A stretch of DNA of 31,657 nucleotides, taken from the NCBI GenBank assembly GCA_002490725.1, contig DKUN01000005.1:1-31657 (forward strand), given 5' to 3'. The notes beneath the pieces are model-generated. The model was not told the DNA's origin. It searched no databases and saw nothing but the letters and a program-made list of their open reading frames with translations. Below, one piece after another: positions 15,601-22,679 of the stretch. The stretch is from Porphyromonadaceae bacterium UBA7203 (GTDB lineage: Bacteria > Bacteroidota > Bacteroidia > Bacteroidales > Muribaculaceae). Positions within the stretch are counted from its first letter, which is position 1. Each line of letters begins with the position of its first letter. A program made the translations under genes and the position numbers.

Positions 15601-17485
15601 CTACACCGTTGCTGACGAAGTTGCCTTGATGCGGGCCGGGGTAGTCGTAGCCGGTGCGGTAGTCGCCGTGTTTGTAGGTGCCGGCAATGATTTCCTTCGG
15701 GTCATAGATGGCCTGGTCAGCCCAGTCCCAGATGCAGCCGCCGATTGTGCGCTTTGAGTTTTCGATGTAATCCCAGTAGTCAACGAAGTTGCCAAGCGAC
15801 TGACCCATTGCGTGGGCGTACTCACAGTAGAAGTGGGGACGCTCGTCGTTCTGGTTGTCGGCATTTATGACATCGGCTTCGTAGGGATACATTTTCGAGG
15901 TGAAGTCTGTGTTGCGGTAGTCCTGCTGGCCTTCATAGTGAATCATGCGGCTGTCGAGGGCCTTGATGGCCGCATAGCAGTCGGCAAAGTTGCTGCCGTT
16001 GGCGCTTTCGTTGCCCATGCTCCAGAAGGTTACGGAGGGGTGGTTGCGGTCGCGGAGAACCATGCGCTGCTGGCGGTCGACGAATGCCTTCGACCATGAA
16101 GCGTCGTTGGTGAGGCTGCCGTTCATGGCGTGTGTTTCAAGGTCGGCTTCGTCCATGACGTAGATGCCATAGTGGTCATACATGGCCATCATTTTCGGCT
16201 GGTGAGGGCAGTGAGAAGTGCGCACTGTGTTGATGTTGAACTGCTTGTAGAGTTCAACGTCCTTGAGCAAGGTTTCGGTGGTCTGCATGCGGCCGGTGAT
16301 GGGGTGGGTGTCCTGACGGTTTACGCCTTTGAAGAACACTTTTTTGCCGTTTATGTGTATGAAATGGCCCACCTGCTTGATTTCGCGGAAGCCATATTTG
16401 GTGGCGAACGCTTCGGTTTCGTTGCCGGAGGCGTCGCGCAGGCTTACGAGCACGGTGTAGAGGTTGGGGGTTTCGGCATTCCAGCCCTTGATGTTCGAAA
16501 CTGAGGCCGATGTGGTAAACGTAGCTGTTTCGCCGGCGGCGATGCTCACGTTCACGTCGGGAAGCTGTGCGGTAACAGTGGTGCCGTCGAGGCCGAGAAG
16601 GGTAACGGTGGCCTTGCCGTTGAATGCGGCGGCCGAGCGGTTGTCGAGCTCGAGGTTAACGGTCATGTCGGCCGCGGTGTAGCCGGGTTTCATTTCAGCT
16701 GTGATGTAGTGGTCGCGCACGAACGTCGTGGGCACTGCCGTCAGCGTTACGTCGCGGTAGATGCCGCCATAGCGGAACATGTCCTGGTCTTCGAGATAAG
16801 AGCCGTCACTCCATTTGATAACCTTTACGGCGAGGGTATTGCTGCCCTGGTTGGCGTAGGGGGTGATGTCAAATTCGTGGTTGGTGTTGGCCGCCTGAGT
16901 GTAGCCGACAAACTTGCCGTTGACCCAAACGTATGCTGCGGAATAGATGCCTTCGAAGTTGATGAATAGCTGCTTCCCGCTCCAGGATGCGGGTACGTCG
17001 AATGTGGTCAGATATGAACCGACGGGGTTGACGTCATAGTTCTGATTGGAATAACGAGGTGTGATGCGAGGGCACTGGCTCTTGTCGAACGGGTAGTCGA
17101 CATTGACATATATGGGAGTGTCGTAGCCGAGCATCTGCCAGCATGAAGGCACTGGAATGCGGTCCCACGACGCGGAGTTGTAGCTACTCTCATAGAAGTT
17201 TTCGGGAGCTTCCTCGGGCGACGGTGAATAGTGGAACTTCCAGTTGCCGTTGAGGCTCTTGCTGAGAGATGACTTGGAGTTAAGCCAAGGGCGGTTGAAG
17301 AATTCCGTGTCGGCCTTCAACTCGGCAGTTGTTGCATAAGGAGTATAAGTTGCATGAGCTTTCTCCTTGTTTACTCCGATGGTAGACTGGTCTTCGAACC
17401 AGGAACTCGACGGCACAGTCACTACGGCATCAGCCATAAGAGAGGAGGCCAGCACGAGTGTCAAAGTGTAGATTGGTTTTCTCAT
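12695..17485 (-). CDS. lacZ: Secreted GH2 beta-galactosidase with three GEVED-like modules and a T9SS-like C-terminus
   Basis: A 1596-residue glycoside hydrolase, far longer than typical LacZ (about 1020). A Sec signal peptide (1 to about 20) is followed by the GH2 sugar-binding, immunoglobulin-like and TIM-barrel domains and the small-chain domain, to about 1050. The acid/base is Glu493 (MGNES) and the nucleophile Glu555 (FYCEYAHAMG). After this come a GEVED-type module (about 1070-1180, with WVDWNQDFEF) and two related repeats (about 1190-1360 and 1380-1550) that share the LNLVANEAGPR and YQDLRYN segments. The end (INGIYDLLGRR...PGIYIVNG) resembles type IX secretion C-terminal signals. It probably removes galactose from glycans outside the cell. 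The frame opens at a TTG (17497), but ATG 17485 is a better start. It has its own promoter. Confidence 0.9.
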   Translation of the reverse strand: MRKPIYTLTLVLASSLMADAVVTVPSSSWFEDQSTIGVNKEKAHATYTPYATTAELKADTEFFNRPWLNSKSSLSKSLNGNWKFHYSPSPEEAPENFYESSYNSASWDRIPVPSCWQMLGYDTPIYVNVDYPFDKSQCPRITPRYSNQNYDVNPVGSYLTTFDVPASWSGKQLFINFEGIYSAAYVWVNGKFVGYTQAANTNHEFDITPYANQGSNTLAVKVIKWSDGSYLEDQDMFRYGGIYRDVTLTAVPTTFVRDHYITAEMKPGYTAADMTVNLELDNRSAAAFNGKATVTLLGLDGTTVTAQLPDVNVSIAAGETATFTTSASVSNIKGWNAETPNLYTVLVSLRDASGNETEAFATKYGFREIKQVGHFIHINGKKVFFKGVNRQDTHPITGRMQTTETLLKDVELYKQFNINTVRTSHCPHQPKMMAMYDHYGIYVMDEADLETHAMNGSLTNDASWSKAFVDRQQRMVLRDRNHPSVTFWSMGNESANGSNFADCYAAIKALDSRMIHYEGQQDYRNTDFTSKMYPYEADVINADNQNDERPHFYCEYAHAMGQSLGNFVDYWDYIENSKRTIGGCIWDWADQAIYDPKEIIAGTYKHGDYRTGYDYPGPHQGNFVSNGVVGPEREVTQKLVEVKKVHQWIKMKDFSREAKSITVNNTYDFIDLSDFEIAWSISKDGIDVESGKITNFNVASEESKTLTIPYNTSITDDAEYLLTIRFLTRQANDWAEVGHVVAEEQFAINERPKLADIDLNALTASLETRGNGPVKISGNGFCYSFDNEGRLVSMNFGGHEYIYNEAGLTFDSYRWIENDAPYSGTPPSTMKGYNLSGNALYCSFIEGDATGAKAVELVACFDHPTAASLRNHYTIYADGTLDIKSVYVNKTSATDDTQAIERLGQSMALNPALENLEYFARGPLSNYSDRKTASFAAVYNSTVTDEHERFIRPQSMGNHEELRYLKLTSKEDPEFGLLIETEGQVSFSALHHTEADYGTVRHDAELAPRKEVILHLDYQQKGIGNGSCGSRVWTRYLIPANKQLTNKLRFTPLVSKGAGYAVPTGTKGAYLTALNGAGLDYTATSAPAELYNVIANVAYAKIGSSTPLTHTLSKTANIAAWVDWNQDFEFSADEAISNFNINVAANAKAGDYRMRIVIDENGTPKADGPVASGSVYDITLRIGTRDINNEQGYGTPSGEMHPEGKAWVKSITTEGAEENISFTATSAPENVYTCLPQTLKVKSGSTVTLNLVANEAGPRDENVAYQDLRYNYAVIYTDLNNSGSLEQFAIIGDVQWGAAKVANYDKVMNIVQEMNIPYNAKTGEGLIRVIYQHAWQGTGSVSPAMQNIKEGVAYDIPVVIDGEFAAGFDYTELPEVPVFPNNPFEAPSGSMHGEGKAWVKTISSTGAKRDINVTYKSQPAFYTSVPEAIAADAGSTFTLNLVANEAGPRAENVTYQDLRYNTAHFYLGLPGDSEMEHVASHGDNFSGANNLANYDKVMDLTQSITIPAGTEDGTAVVRVIYNNAWRNGIPAYNAQNVHEGVAYDILVNVGEKTAISEITADGNKINGIYDLLGRRIIENNLRPGIYIVNGHKTFIR
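13138..13741. repeat. Identical 34-bp direct repeat inside lacZ
   Basis: Bases 13138-13171 and 13708-13741 are identical over 34 bp and lie in wider, slightly diverged copies (from about 13109 and 13679). Both encode LNLVANEAGPR in the two C-terminal repeat modules of the beta-galactosidase. Identity at silent positions suggests a recent duplication or gene conversion between modules. Confidence 0.85.
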
Positions 17486-17522
17486 AAAATGAATCAAATG
17501 ATTTAAGGTGGTAAAATCTTTG

Positions 17523-17554
17523 CAAATATACGTATAATTCCTGTGACTGTCAAA
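17523..17554 (-). promoter_or_regulatory. Promoter of the beta-galactosidase gene
   Basis: On the minus strand, TTTG (17554-17551), 20 bp, TATATTTG (17530-17523). Transcription should start near 17517, giving a leader of about 30 nt to ATG 17485. No inverted repeat that would suggest an operator was seen in it. Confidence 0.75.
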
Positions 17555-17570
17555 TAAATTTTCATGAGCA

Positions 17571-17600
17571 AGCGAGCCCGGGATGATGCCCGGGCTCGCT
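17571..17600 (-). terminator. GC-rich hairpin after the lipoprotein gene
   Basis: Perfect 12-bp arms, 17571-17582 and 17589-17600, with a 6-nt loop, lie 31 nt after the stop of the upstream lipoprotein gene (minus strand) and before the beta-galactosidase promoter. Position fits a terminator, but no U-run follows. It resembles the hairpin at 12624-12674 in size, GC content and placement. Confidence 0.6.
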
Positions 17601-17631
17601 ATGGTGAGGGAAGAAGAGAAGTGAGGCTTTT

Positions 17632-18120
17632 TTATTGTTCAGCAATCTGTTGGTCGTCGGGTCTGATAATCGAGCGGCCGGGGGTTTCGTCGGGGGTTTT
17701 ACCGGGGTCGGGCTCAACCACTACGAGTTCGTAGCTCAGCAGCGCGAAAGCGGCCGATTTGTCTATCTGGTAGACTGAGGTCTTGATCTGGAACGCATAC
17801 TCGCCGGGTTCAAGCGGAGCCGTGTCGAATGAGGCTCCGAACGGTGCGGTAACAGTCTGGGCCTGAAGCAGACCGTTGATATAGTACGATGTCAGGCCGA
17901 GGGCTACGCGCTTGCCGTTGCGCGACACCGGCGTGATGCTTTCGACGCTGAAGGTAGTGCCACGGGTGATGTAGATTTTATTGTCGTCGGGGTTCTGGAC
18001 GCCGCCTTCAATGGCAACTTCGAAGTCAACTTCGGGCAGGTCTTTTTCGTCGTCGTGGCATGACTGGAGCAATCCCATGAACGGGAGCATCATAAGGGCG
18101 ATTAGAACTTTCTTTATCAT
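17632..18120 (-). CDS. Hypothetical surface lipoprotein
   Basis: A 162-residue protein starting at ATG 18120; an upstream start at 18162 would place residues before the signal peptide and was not chosen. The signal ends in LLQSC (Cys21), followed by HDDEKD, an acidic stretch suggesting export to the cell surface. The mature part looks like one immunoglobulin-like beta-sandwich (GTTFSVESITP, a PLEPGEYAFQIKT segment typical of such folds), followed by a Pro/Asp-rich tail (about 140-162). The family was not recognised. It sits between aguB and lacZ on the same strand, but its position relative to the GH2 gene may be chance, since lacZ has its own promoter. Confidence 0.7.
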   Translation of the reverse strand: MIKKVLIALMMLPFMGLLQSCHDDEKDLPEVDFEVAIEGGVQNPDDNKIYITRGTTFSVESITPVSRNGKRVALGLTSYYINGLLQAQTVTAPFGASFDTAPLEPGEYAFQIKTSVYQIDKSAAFALLSYELVVVEPDPGKTPDETPGRSIIRPDDQQIAEQ

Positions 18121-18170
18121 AGTAGTAAGTAGTTGGGAAGATTTTTTATATCTTCTCAACACTTATTACT
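18121..18170. repeat. Long imperfect inverted repeat abutting a start codon
   Basis: Arms 18121-18142 and 18150-18170 pair over 21 positions with a 7-nt loop and one bulged base. In RNA read on the plus strand the two non-Watson-Crick positions are G-U pairs; on the minus strand they become A-C mismatches. On the minus strand the hairpin follows the aguB stop by 14 nt and its end touches the ATG of the lipoprotein gene at 18120. Confidence 0.6.
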
Positions 18171-18184
18171 ATTTTAATGTTCAA

Positions 18185-19060
18185 TCAGTCGAGAAAACGC
18201 TTTGTCAGGCCTGAATAGGCATCGATACGCCTGTCGCGCAGGAAGGGCCACCAGCGGCGAACCTGCTCGGAGCGGTGCATGTCGATTTCGACCACGGCAC
18301 GGTCTTCGCTGTCGGTTGGCGACGAATAGAGGAATTCGCCCTGCGGACCCGCAACAAAGCTGCTGCCCCAGAAGGTGATGCCGTCGGTAGCTCCCGAGGG
18401 GTCGGGTTCGTAGCCGACGCGGTTGACCGAAACGACCGGAAGTCCGTTGGCTACAGCATGTGCCCGCTGAATTGTAATCCAGGCCTGGCGCTGGCGCTCT
18501 TGCTCGTCGGCAGGGTCTGTTGCGGCATAGCCGATGGCGGTGGGGTATATCAAAATTTCCGCGCCTTTAAGCGCCATGAGGCGTGCTGCTTCGGGATACC
18601 ACTGGTCCCAGCACACGAGTACTCCCAGCTTGCCGAGCGAGGTGGTTATGGGTTCGAAGCCGAGGTCGCCCGGAGTGAAGTAGAATTTTTCGTAATATGC
18701 GGGGTCGTCGGGAATGTGCATTTTGCGGTATTTGCCTGCACATGAGCCGTCGGAGTCGAAAACGACGGCTGTGTTGTGATACAGTCCGGGTGCGCGGCGT
18801 TCAAACAGTGATGTTACAATGACGCATCCGGTTTCGGCGGCGAGCGCCGAGTAGAACGCGGTTGACGGCCCGGGAATCGGTTCGGCGAGGCCACAGAGGT
18901 CAACGTCTTCGGTCTGACAGAAGTATAGACCTTCGTGCAGTTCCTGGAGCACTACGAGCTGAGCGCCTTCGGTGGCTGATTTTCTGATTTTTTCGGCCAG
19001 GCGTTGGCGGTTGTCGGCCATGTCGCCTGTGTTATGTTGCTGGATAATTGCTACTTTCAT
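18185..19060 (-). CDS. aguB: N-carbamoylputrescine amidase
   Basis: A 291-residue carbon-nitrogen hydrolase (nitrilase superfamily) that converts N-carbamoylputrescine to putrescine, CO2 and ammonia. The catalytic triad is visible: Glu40 (LQELHEG), Lys113 (KYRKMHIP) and Cys150 (VCWDQWYPE). Length and the PDDPAYYEKFYFTPGD segment match AguB rather than other family members. It starts 9 bp after aguA, the enzyme that makes its substrate, which supports the assignment strongly. The arginine decarboxylase that would supply agmatine is not in the window. Confidence 0.94.
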   Translation of the reverse strand: MKVAIIQQHNTGDMADNRQRLAEKIRKSATEGAQLVVLQELHEGLYFCQTEDVDLCGLAEPIPGPSTAFYSALAAETGCVIVTSLFERRAPGLYHNTAVVFDSDGSCAGKYRKMHIPDDPAYYEKFYFTPGDLGFEPITTSLGKLGVLVCWDQWYPEAARLMALKGAEILIYPTAIGYAATDPADEQERQRQAWITIQRAHAVANGLPVVSVNRVGYEPDPSGATDGITFWGSSFVAGPQGEFLYSSPTDSEDRAVVEIDMHRSEQVRRWWPFLRDRRIDAYSGLTKRFLD

Positions 19061-19069
19061 TGCGTTGTG

Positions 19070-20062
19070 TCATAGAAATGAGAATGCACCGGCGGCTACC
19101 TGCATCGTGGCGCAGTGGAGCGAGCCGTGCTGGCGTATAAGGGCGCGGCAGTCAACGGGGATAATCTCGCGGTCAAAGAATACCGTTTTCAGCGTTTGTT
19201 CCGCGCGGATGTCGTTCATCGTCTGGCCGTAGACGGGCATCAGCACGGCGCGCGAGGTGACGAGATAGTTGGCATACGTGGCCGGCAGCAAAGAGCCGTC
19301 GTCGGGGTCGTGAATCGGGTCGGGCATAGGGAGCTCGATGATGTTATACGGCTCTCCGTCGGCGTTGGTCAGAGTTGCAAGTTGGTCGGCCGAGACCGTT
19401 CCGCAGTAGAAAATCGAGTTCATCGGGGCCAGTCGGGCCAGTGTGTCTACATGGCCGTCGGTGTCGTCGCCTGCCAGCGGAGAGCAGTCGAGCCACAATA
19501 TTTTACGCGCGCGCAGGCGCAACAGCAGTTGGCGCTCAATGTCATCGCGCTCCATCGGCTCATTGCGGTTGGGCGCAAGGAGGCAGCAAGCCGTGGTCAT
19601 GATGGTGCCGTTGCCGTCGGATTCAATCGAGCCGCCCTCGAGCACAAAGTCCTTGTTGCATTCAACGGGGGCGCCGATGGCTTTCATTGCAGCAAGCCGG
19701 CGTGTAGTCTGATTGTCGAGGTCGGAGGCGAATTTCTGGCCCCAGGCATTGAAACGGAAGTCGAGCAGGGTGCCGTCTGACAGTGTCAGCGGTCCGTAGT
19801 CGCGAATCCATGTGTCGTTGGTGTCGACGTGAATCACAGTTACATCTGCTGAGTCGAACTCGGGCGATTCGCTCTCGGGAGCGAGTATAATTACCTTTTC
19901 ACCGGCGCGCAACAGGGCGTCGACCAGCGAGCGATAGCATTGTTGCACTTCATCGAGCATGTAAGCCCAGTCGGTGCCGGAATGGGGCCATGCGAGCATC
20001 ACCGCTCCATGGTATTCCCATTCGGCGATCAGTCGCGGGGTGTCAGTTGTCAAAGTCGTCAT
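19070..20062 (-). CDS. aguA: Agmatine deiminase
   Basis: A 330-residue member of the peptidyl-arginine-deiminase-like family that turns agmatine into N-carbamoylputrescine and ammonia. Signatures include EWEYHGAVMLAWPH near the start, NDTWIRDYGP, the EGGSIESDG segment, DDTDGHVDTLAR, and the catalytic Cys317 in HGSLHCATMQ. The start codon at 20062 lies 20 bp inside the end of the upstream 78-residue protein gene, so translation is probably coupled. With aguB it forms the two-step path from agmatine to putrescine. Confidence 0.94.
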   Translation of the reverse strand: MTTLTTDTPRLIAEWEYHGAVMLAWPHSGTDWAYMLDEVQQCYRSLVDALLRAGEKVIILAPESESPEFDSADVTVIHVDTNDTWIRDYGPLTLSDGTLLDFRFNAWGQKFASDLDNQTTRRLAAMKAIGAPVECNKDFVLEGGSIESDGNGTIMTTACCLLAPNRNEPMERDDIERQLLLRLRARKILWLDCSPLAGDDTDGHVDTLARLAPMNSIFYCGTVSADQLATLTNADGEPYNIIELPMPDPIHDPDDGSLLPATYANYLVTSRAVLMPVYGQTMNDIRAEQTLKTVFFDREIIPVDCRALIRQHGSLHCATMQVAAGAFSFL

Positions 20063-20279
20063 TCAAAGAATCCCAGACGGAATTTTGGTTAGTAATATAA
20101 TCTTCGGCAAAGTCCATAAAGCCGTGGCGCTCGGTGTGGCCGTGTTCGTCACACCATTCGCGATATTCTTCGCGGAGAGCGGCATCGTCAGCTATAAGGC
20201 GCTTGAATTCAGCCTCAGCCATGTCGACGTTGCCGTAAGCTCGCAGCAACTCCTCGAACGTTGTCAGCAGGTCATTCAT
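20043..20279 (-). CDS. Small acidic conserved-looking protein, first gene of the agu operon
   Basis: A 78-residue protein with no signal peptide or membrane segment. About 21 acidic against 6 basic residues make it strongly acidic. It is probably mostly helical (FEELLRAYG, AEAEFKRLI, REEYREWCDEHG, GFMDFAEDYI). I recall similar small proteins in Bacteroidales but cannot name a family. It is a real gene by its promoter, its start 20 nt after the predicted start of transcription, and the 20-bp overlap with aguA. A structural or regulatory link to agmatine metabolism is possible but rests only on position. Confidence 0.75.
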   Translation of the reverse strand: MNDLLTTFEELLRAYGNVDMAEAEFKRLIADDAALREEYREWCDEHGHTERHGFMDFAEDYITNQNSVWDSLNDDFDN

Positions 20280-20305
20280 AGATAATAATATAAGGTTACT
20301 GCCCC

Positions 20306-20336
20306 CAAAGTTACGAAAAAATTATTAACTTTGCAA
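20306..20336 (-). promoter_or_regulatory. Promoter of the agu operon
   Basis: On the minus strand, a -7 box TAACTTTG (20313-20306) with a weak ATTG/TTG about 20 bp upstream (near 20337-20334). Start of transcription is expected near 20299. Its upstream box overlaps the -7 box of the divergent plus-strand promoter. Confidence 0.6.
20326..20333 (+). promoter_or_regulatory. -7 box of the membrane acyltransferase gene
   Basis: TAACTTTG followed by C. No good TTTG lies 19-21 bp upstream, so the call rests on the -7 box. Start of transcription would be near 20340, 23 nt before ATG 20363. Confidence 0.5.
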
Positions 20337-20362
20337 TCAATAACATAAATTGATAATATTGC

Positions 20363-21490
20363 ATGAAGAGATTAGAGTCGCTCGATATTATGCGCGGTCT
20401 TACCGTGGCGTTGATGATATTGGTCAATACGGCCCTGTGGGGCACCCCTGTCTACGGTCAGCTCGGGCATTCGCTTTGGAATGGCATGACGGCTGCCGAT
20501 CTCGTCTTTCCGATGTTCATGTTCATTATGGGCGTGAGTGTCAGTTTTTCGCTCAAACGGTTTAATTACTCGCCCGGAAAGGCTGCCGTCGGCAAGATTC
20601 TGAAGCGCACGATGCTCATATATATTATCGGACTGGCGCTCGACCTTGTCGAGAAAGGCATATCGGGCGCGATTGACGGATTGGATTTCAGCACACTGCG
20701 TTTTACGGGCGTGTTGCCGCGACTGGCGTTCAGCTATGGCATCGCGTCGCTGATGGCTCTCTATTTCAGCCGTCGGGCATTGTGGCGCTTTGTGGTTGCG
20801 ATGCTTACCGTGTATGCGGTCATATTGCTCGCTTTCAAGGGTTTTGAACCTACGGTTGAGAATATCGTCTCACGGGTTGATGTTGCTGTGTTTGGCCAGG
20901 GGCATATCTATCATGATTGGGTGCCGGGCGGACGCATTCCTCTTGATCCCGAGGGACTGTTTGGTCTGTTGCCGTCGGTTGCTCACGTTCTGATAGGCTA
21001 TCTGTGCGGCAGAATTCTGCTTGAACGTTCGGGCATGAACCTGACTCCGCTGTTGCTTGTCGGCGCGCTGCTGACAATTCTCGGTCTCGGGCTTGACAGC
21101 GTGGTGCCGATTAACAAAAAGGTATGGTCGCCGACGTTCGTGCTGGTATCGTGTGGCCTTGGCATTTCGTTGCTCGGATTGCTCATATACGCTGTCGATT
21201 TCAAGAAAACCGGCGCTAAATGGCTCAACCGCGTGTGGATGCAGCCGGCCGAAGTGTTTGGCGCCAATCCGCTGTTTCTGTATATTCTGAGCTCGTTGCT
21301 CGGCTGCGTAATGTGGCGCATAGAAGTTGGCGGAATGGTGTTGCCTCACTATCTTTACGTCAACATGCTTGAGCCGGTGTTTGGCCCGGAATCGGCGATG
21401 CCCTCGCTGATTTATGCGTCGGGCATCACCGCTGTATGTTATCTTGTGGGGCTTCCGCTTTATCTCAAGAAAATTTACATCAAGATTTAG
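20363..21490 (+). CDS. Integral membrane acyltransferase-like protein (DUF5009 / HGSNAT-like)
   Basis: A 375-residue membrane protein with about 10 hydrophobic helices. It opens with RLESLDIMRGLTVALMILVN, the start shared by heparan-alpha-glucosaminide N-acetyltransferase-like and YeiB/DUF1624 proteins, followed by ADLVFPMFMFIMG. A later FGANPLFLYILSS segment also matches the family. Such proteins are thought to move acyl groups across the membrane onto sugars, but the substrate here is unknown. It is a single gene with its own promoter; its last 11 bp overlap the end of hom on the other strand. Confidence 0.85.
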   Translation: MKRLESLDIMRGLTVALMILVNTALWGTPVYGQLGHSLWNGMTAADLVFPMFMFIMGVSVSFSLKRFNYSPGKAAVGKILKRTMLIYIIGLALDLVEKGISGAIDGLDFSTLRFTGVLPRLAFSYGIASLMALYFSRRALWRFVVAMLTVYAVILLAFKGFEPTVENIVSRVDVAVFGQGHIYHDWVPGGRIPLDPEGLFGLLPSVAHVLIGYLCGRILLERSGMNLTPLLLVGALLTILGLGLDSVVPINKKVWSPTFVLVSCGLGISLLGLLIYAVDFKKTGAKWLNRVWMQPAEVFGANPLFLYILSSLLGCVMWRIEVGGMVLPHYLYVNMLEPVFGPESAMPSLIYASGITAVCYLVGLPLYLKKIYIKI

Positions 21491-22679
21491 GGTAGGCTGC
21501 CAGGAATACCCGGCGTTTGCGCAGTTCGGGCGCTGCGTCATGAAGAGCTTTCAGCGACGTGGTGCCGACAACATAGTTGACCGAGGCCGACGAGTATTTC
21601 TCGCTTATCGAATCGAAGTCAATGATGTTGAGGTCTTCCGGGCGGTTGTAGCGATAGTAGATTCTGAAGCATACGTCGTTGGTGAACTCGGGCAGTTCGC
21701 CGGCATGGGTCTGACGCTTCTTGTATTCATAGCGATAGTTGTACTGGCCGGCGGTAATGTCGCTCAGAATTGCTGAGCCGGTAGGGAAGCCGCCGGCTCC
21801 GCGACCGAACATGAATTGCTTGTCGTAACACAGACCTTTGATGACCACGCCGTTGAACTCGTCGTCAACACCGTAGATGTATTTGTCGGCCGAGAGCAGT
21901 TGGGGAATGACGCACATGCAGATGCGACCGTCGGCGAGCTTTTCAACGTGGCCTACGAGTTTTATGCGGCGGCTTTTTTCGTTGGCAAAGCGTATGTCGG
22001 CTTCGCTAAGCGACGATATGCCGAATGTGAATATCTTGCTCGGGTCGACATAGGTGCCGAACGCGTGGACCGTTATGATGACCAGTTTTGAAAGGGCATC
22101 CCATCCGTCAACGTCGAGGCTCGGGTCACTTTCGGCAAAACCGGCCTCCTGAGCCATGCGCAGGGCGGTGTCGTAGCTTATGTGTTCCTTGAAAACCTTG
22201 GTGAGAATATAGTTCGACGAGCCGTTTAGAATGCCTTTGACCGAGATGAGCAGGTCGTTGTCGTAGTATTCCTCAAGATTGCGAATGACCGGAATGCTGC
22301 CGCATGCCGATGCGTCGTAGAGCAGGGTGCCGCCGGTGACGGTCTGCAGTTCAATGAGCTCGGGCAGGTGTGAGGCAAGCATTTTTTTGTTGCCGCTGAC
22401 GGCTGGAAGTCCTTGGCGCAGGGCTCGCGTGATTATGCCGTATGAAGCCTCCGCGTTGTCAATGAGCTCCACAATCATATTGATTTCGGGGTCGTTGAAT
22501 ATATCGTCGGGATTATCGGTAAAGTCAGCGCTGACTCCACGATCCTTGTTTATGTTGTTGACGCATATACGCTTGATTTCGACGCCGTCGGGGCGGGTAG
22601 TCTTGAGCAGTTCAAACAGTGCGCGGCCAACTGTTCCGAATCCGAACAGGCCAATTTTGAGGTGTTTGCGGGCTGTCAT
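21480..22679 (-). CDS. hom: Homoserine dehydrogenase
   Basis: A 399-residue enzyme that reduces aspartate semialdehyde to homoserine with NAD(P)H, the branch point to Met and Thr. The nucleotide-binding loop GFGTVG is at 13-18. GILNGSSNYIL and AESDPSLDVDGWDALSKLVI are the family signature around the catalytic Asp and Lys, and GGFPTGSAILSDI ends the catalytic domain. About 75 residues follow that do not look like a classical ACT domain, so feedback control by Thr cannot be assumed. It is not fused to aspartokinase. The ATG overlaps the metX stop (ATGA), and the next steps of both branches other than metX are not in the window. Confidence 0.94.
   Translation of the reverse strand: MTARKHLKIGLFGFGTVGRALFELLKTTRPDGVEIKRICVNNINKDRGVSADFTDNPDDIFNDPEINMIVELIDNAEASYGIITRALRQGLPAVSGNKKMLASHLPELIELQTVTGGTLLYDASACGSIPVIRNLEEYYDNDLLISVKGILNGSSNYILTKVFKEHISYDTALRMAQEAGFAESDPSLDVDGWDALSKLVIITVHAFGTYVDPSKIFTFGISSLSEADIRFANEKSRRIKLVGHVEKLADGRICMCVIPQLLSADKYIYGVDDEFNGVVIKGLCYDKQFMFGRGAGGFPTGSAILSDITAGQYNYRYEYKKRQTHAGELPEFTNDVCFRIYYRYNRPEDLNIIDFDSISEKYSSASVNYVVGTTSLKALHDAAPELRKRRVFLAAYPKS

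Noticed and set aside
17486..17497. TTG start for the beta-galactosidase, adding four residues
   Set aside because: ATG 17485 directly precedes a standard signal peptide and needs no rare start codon.
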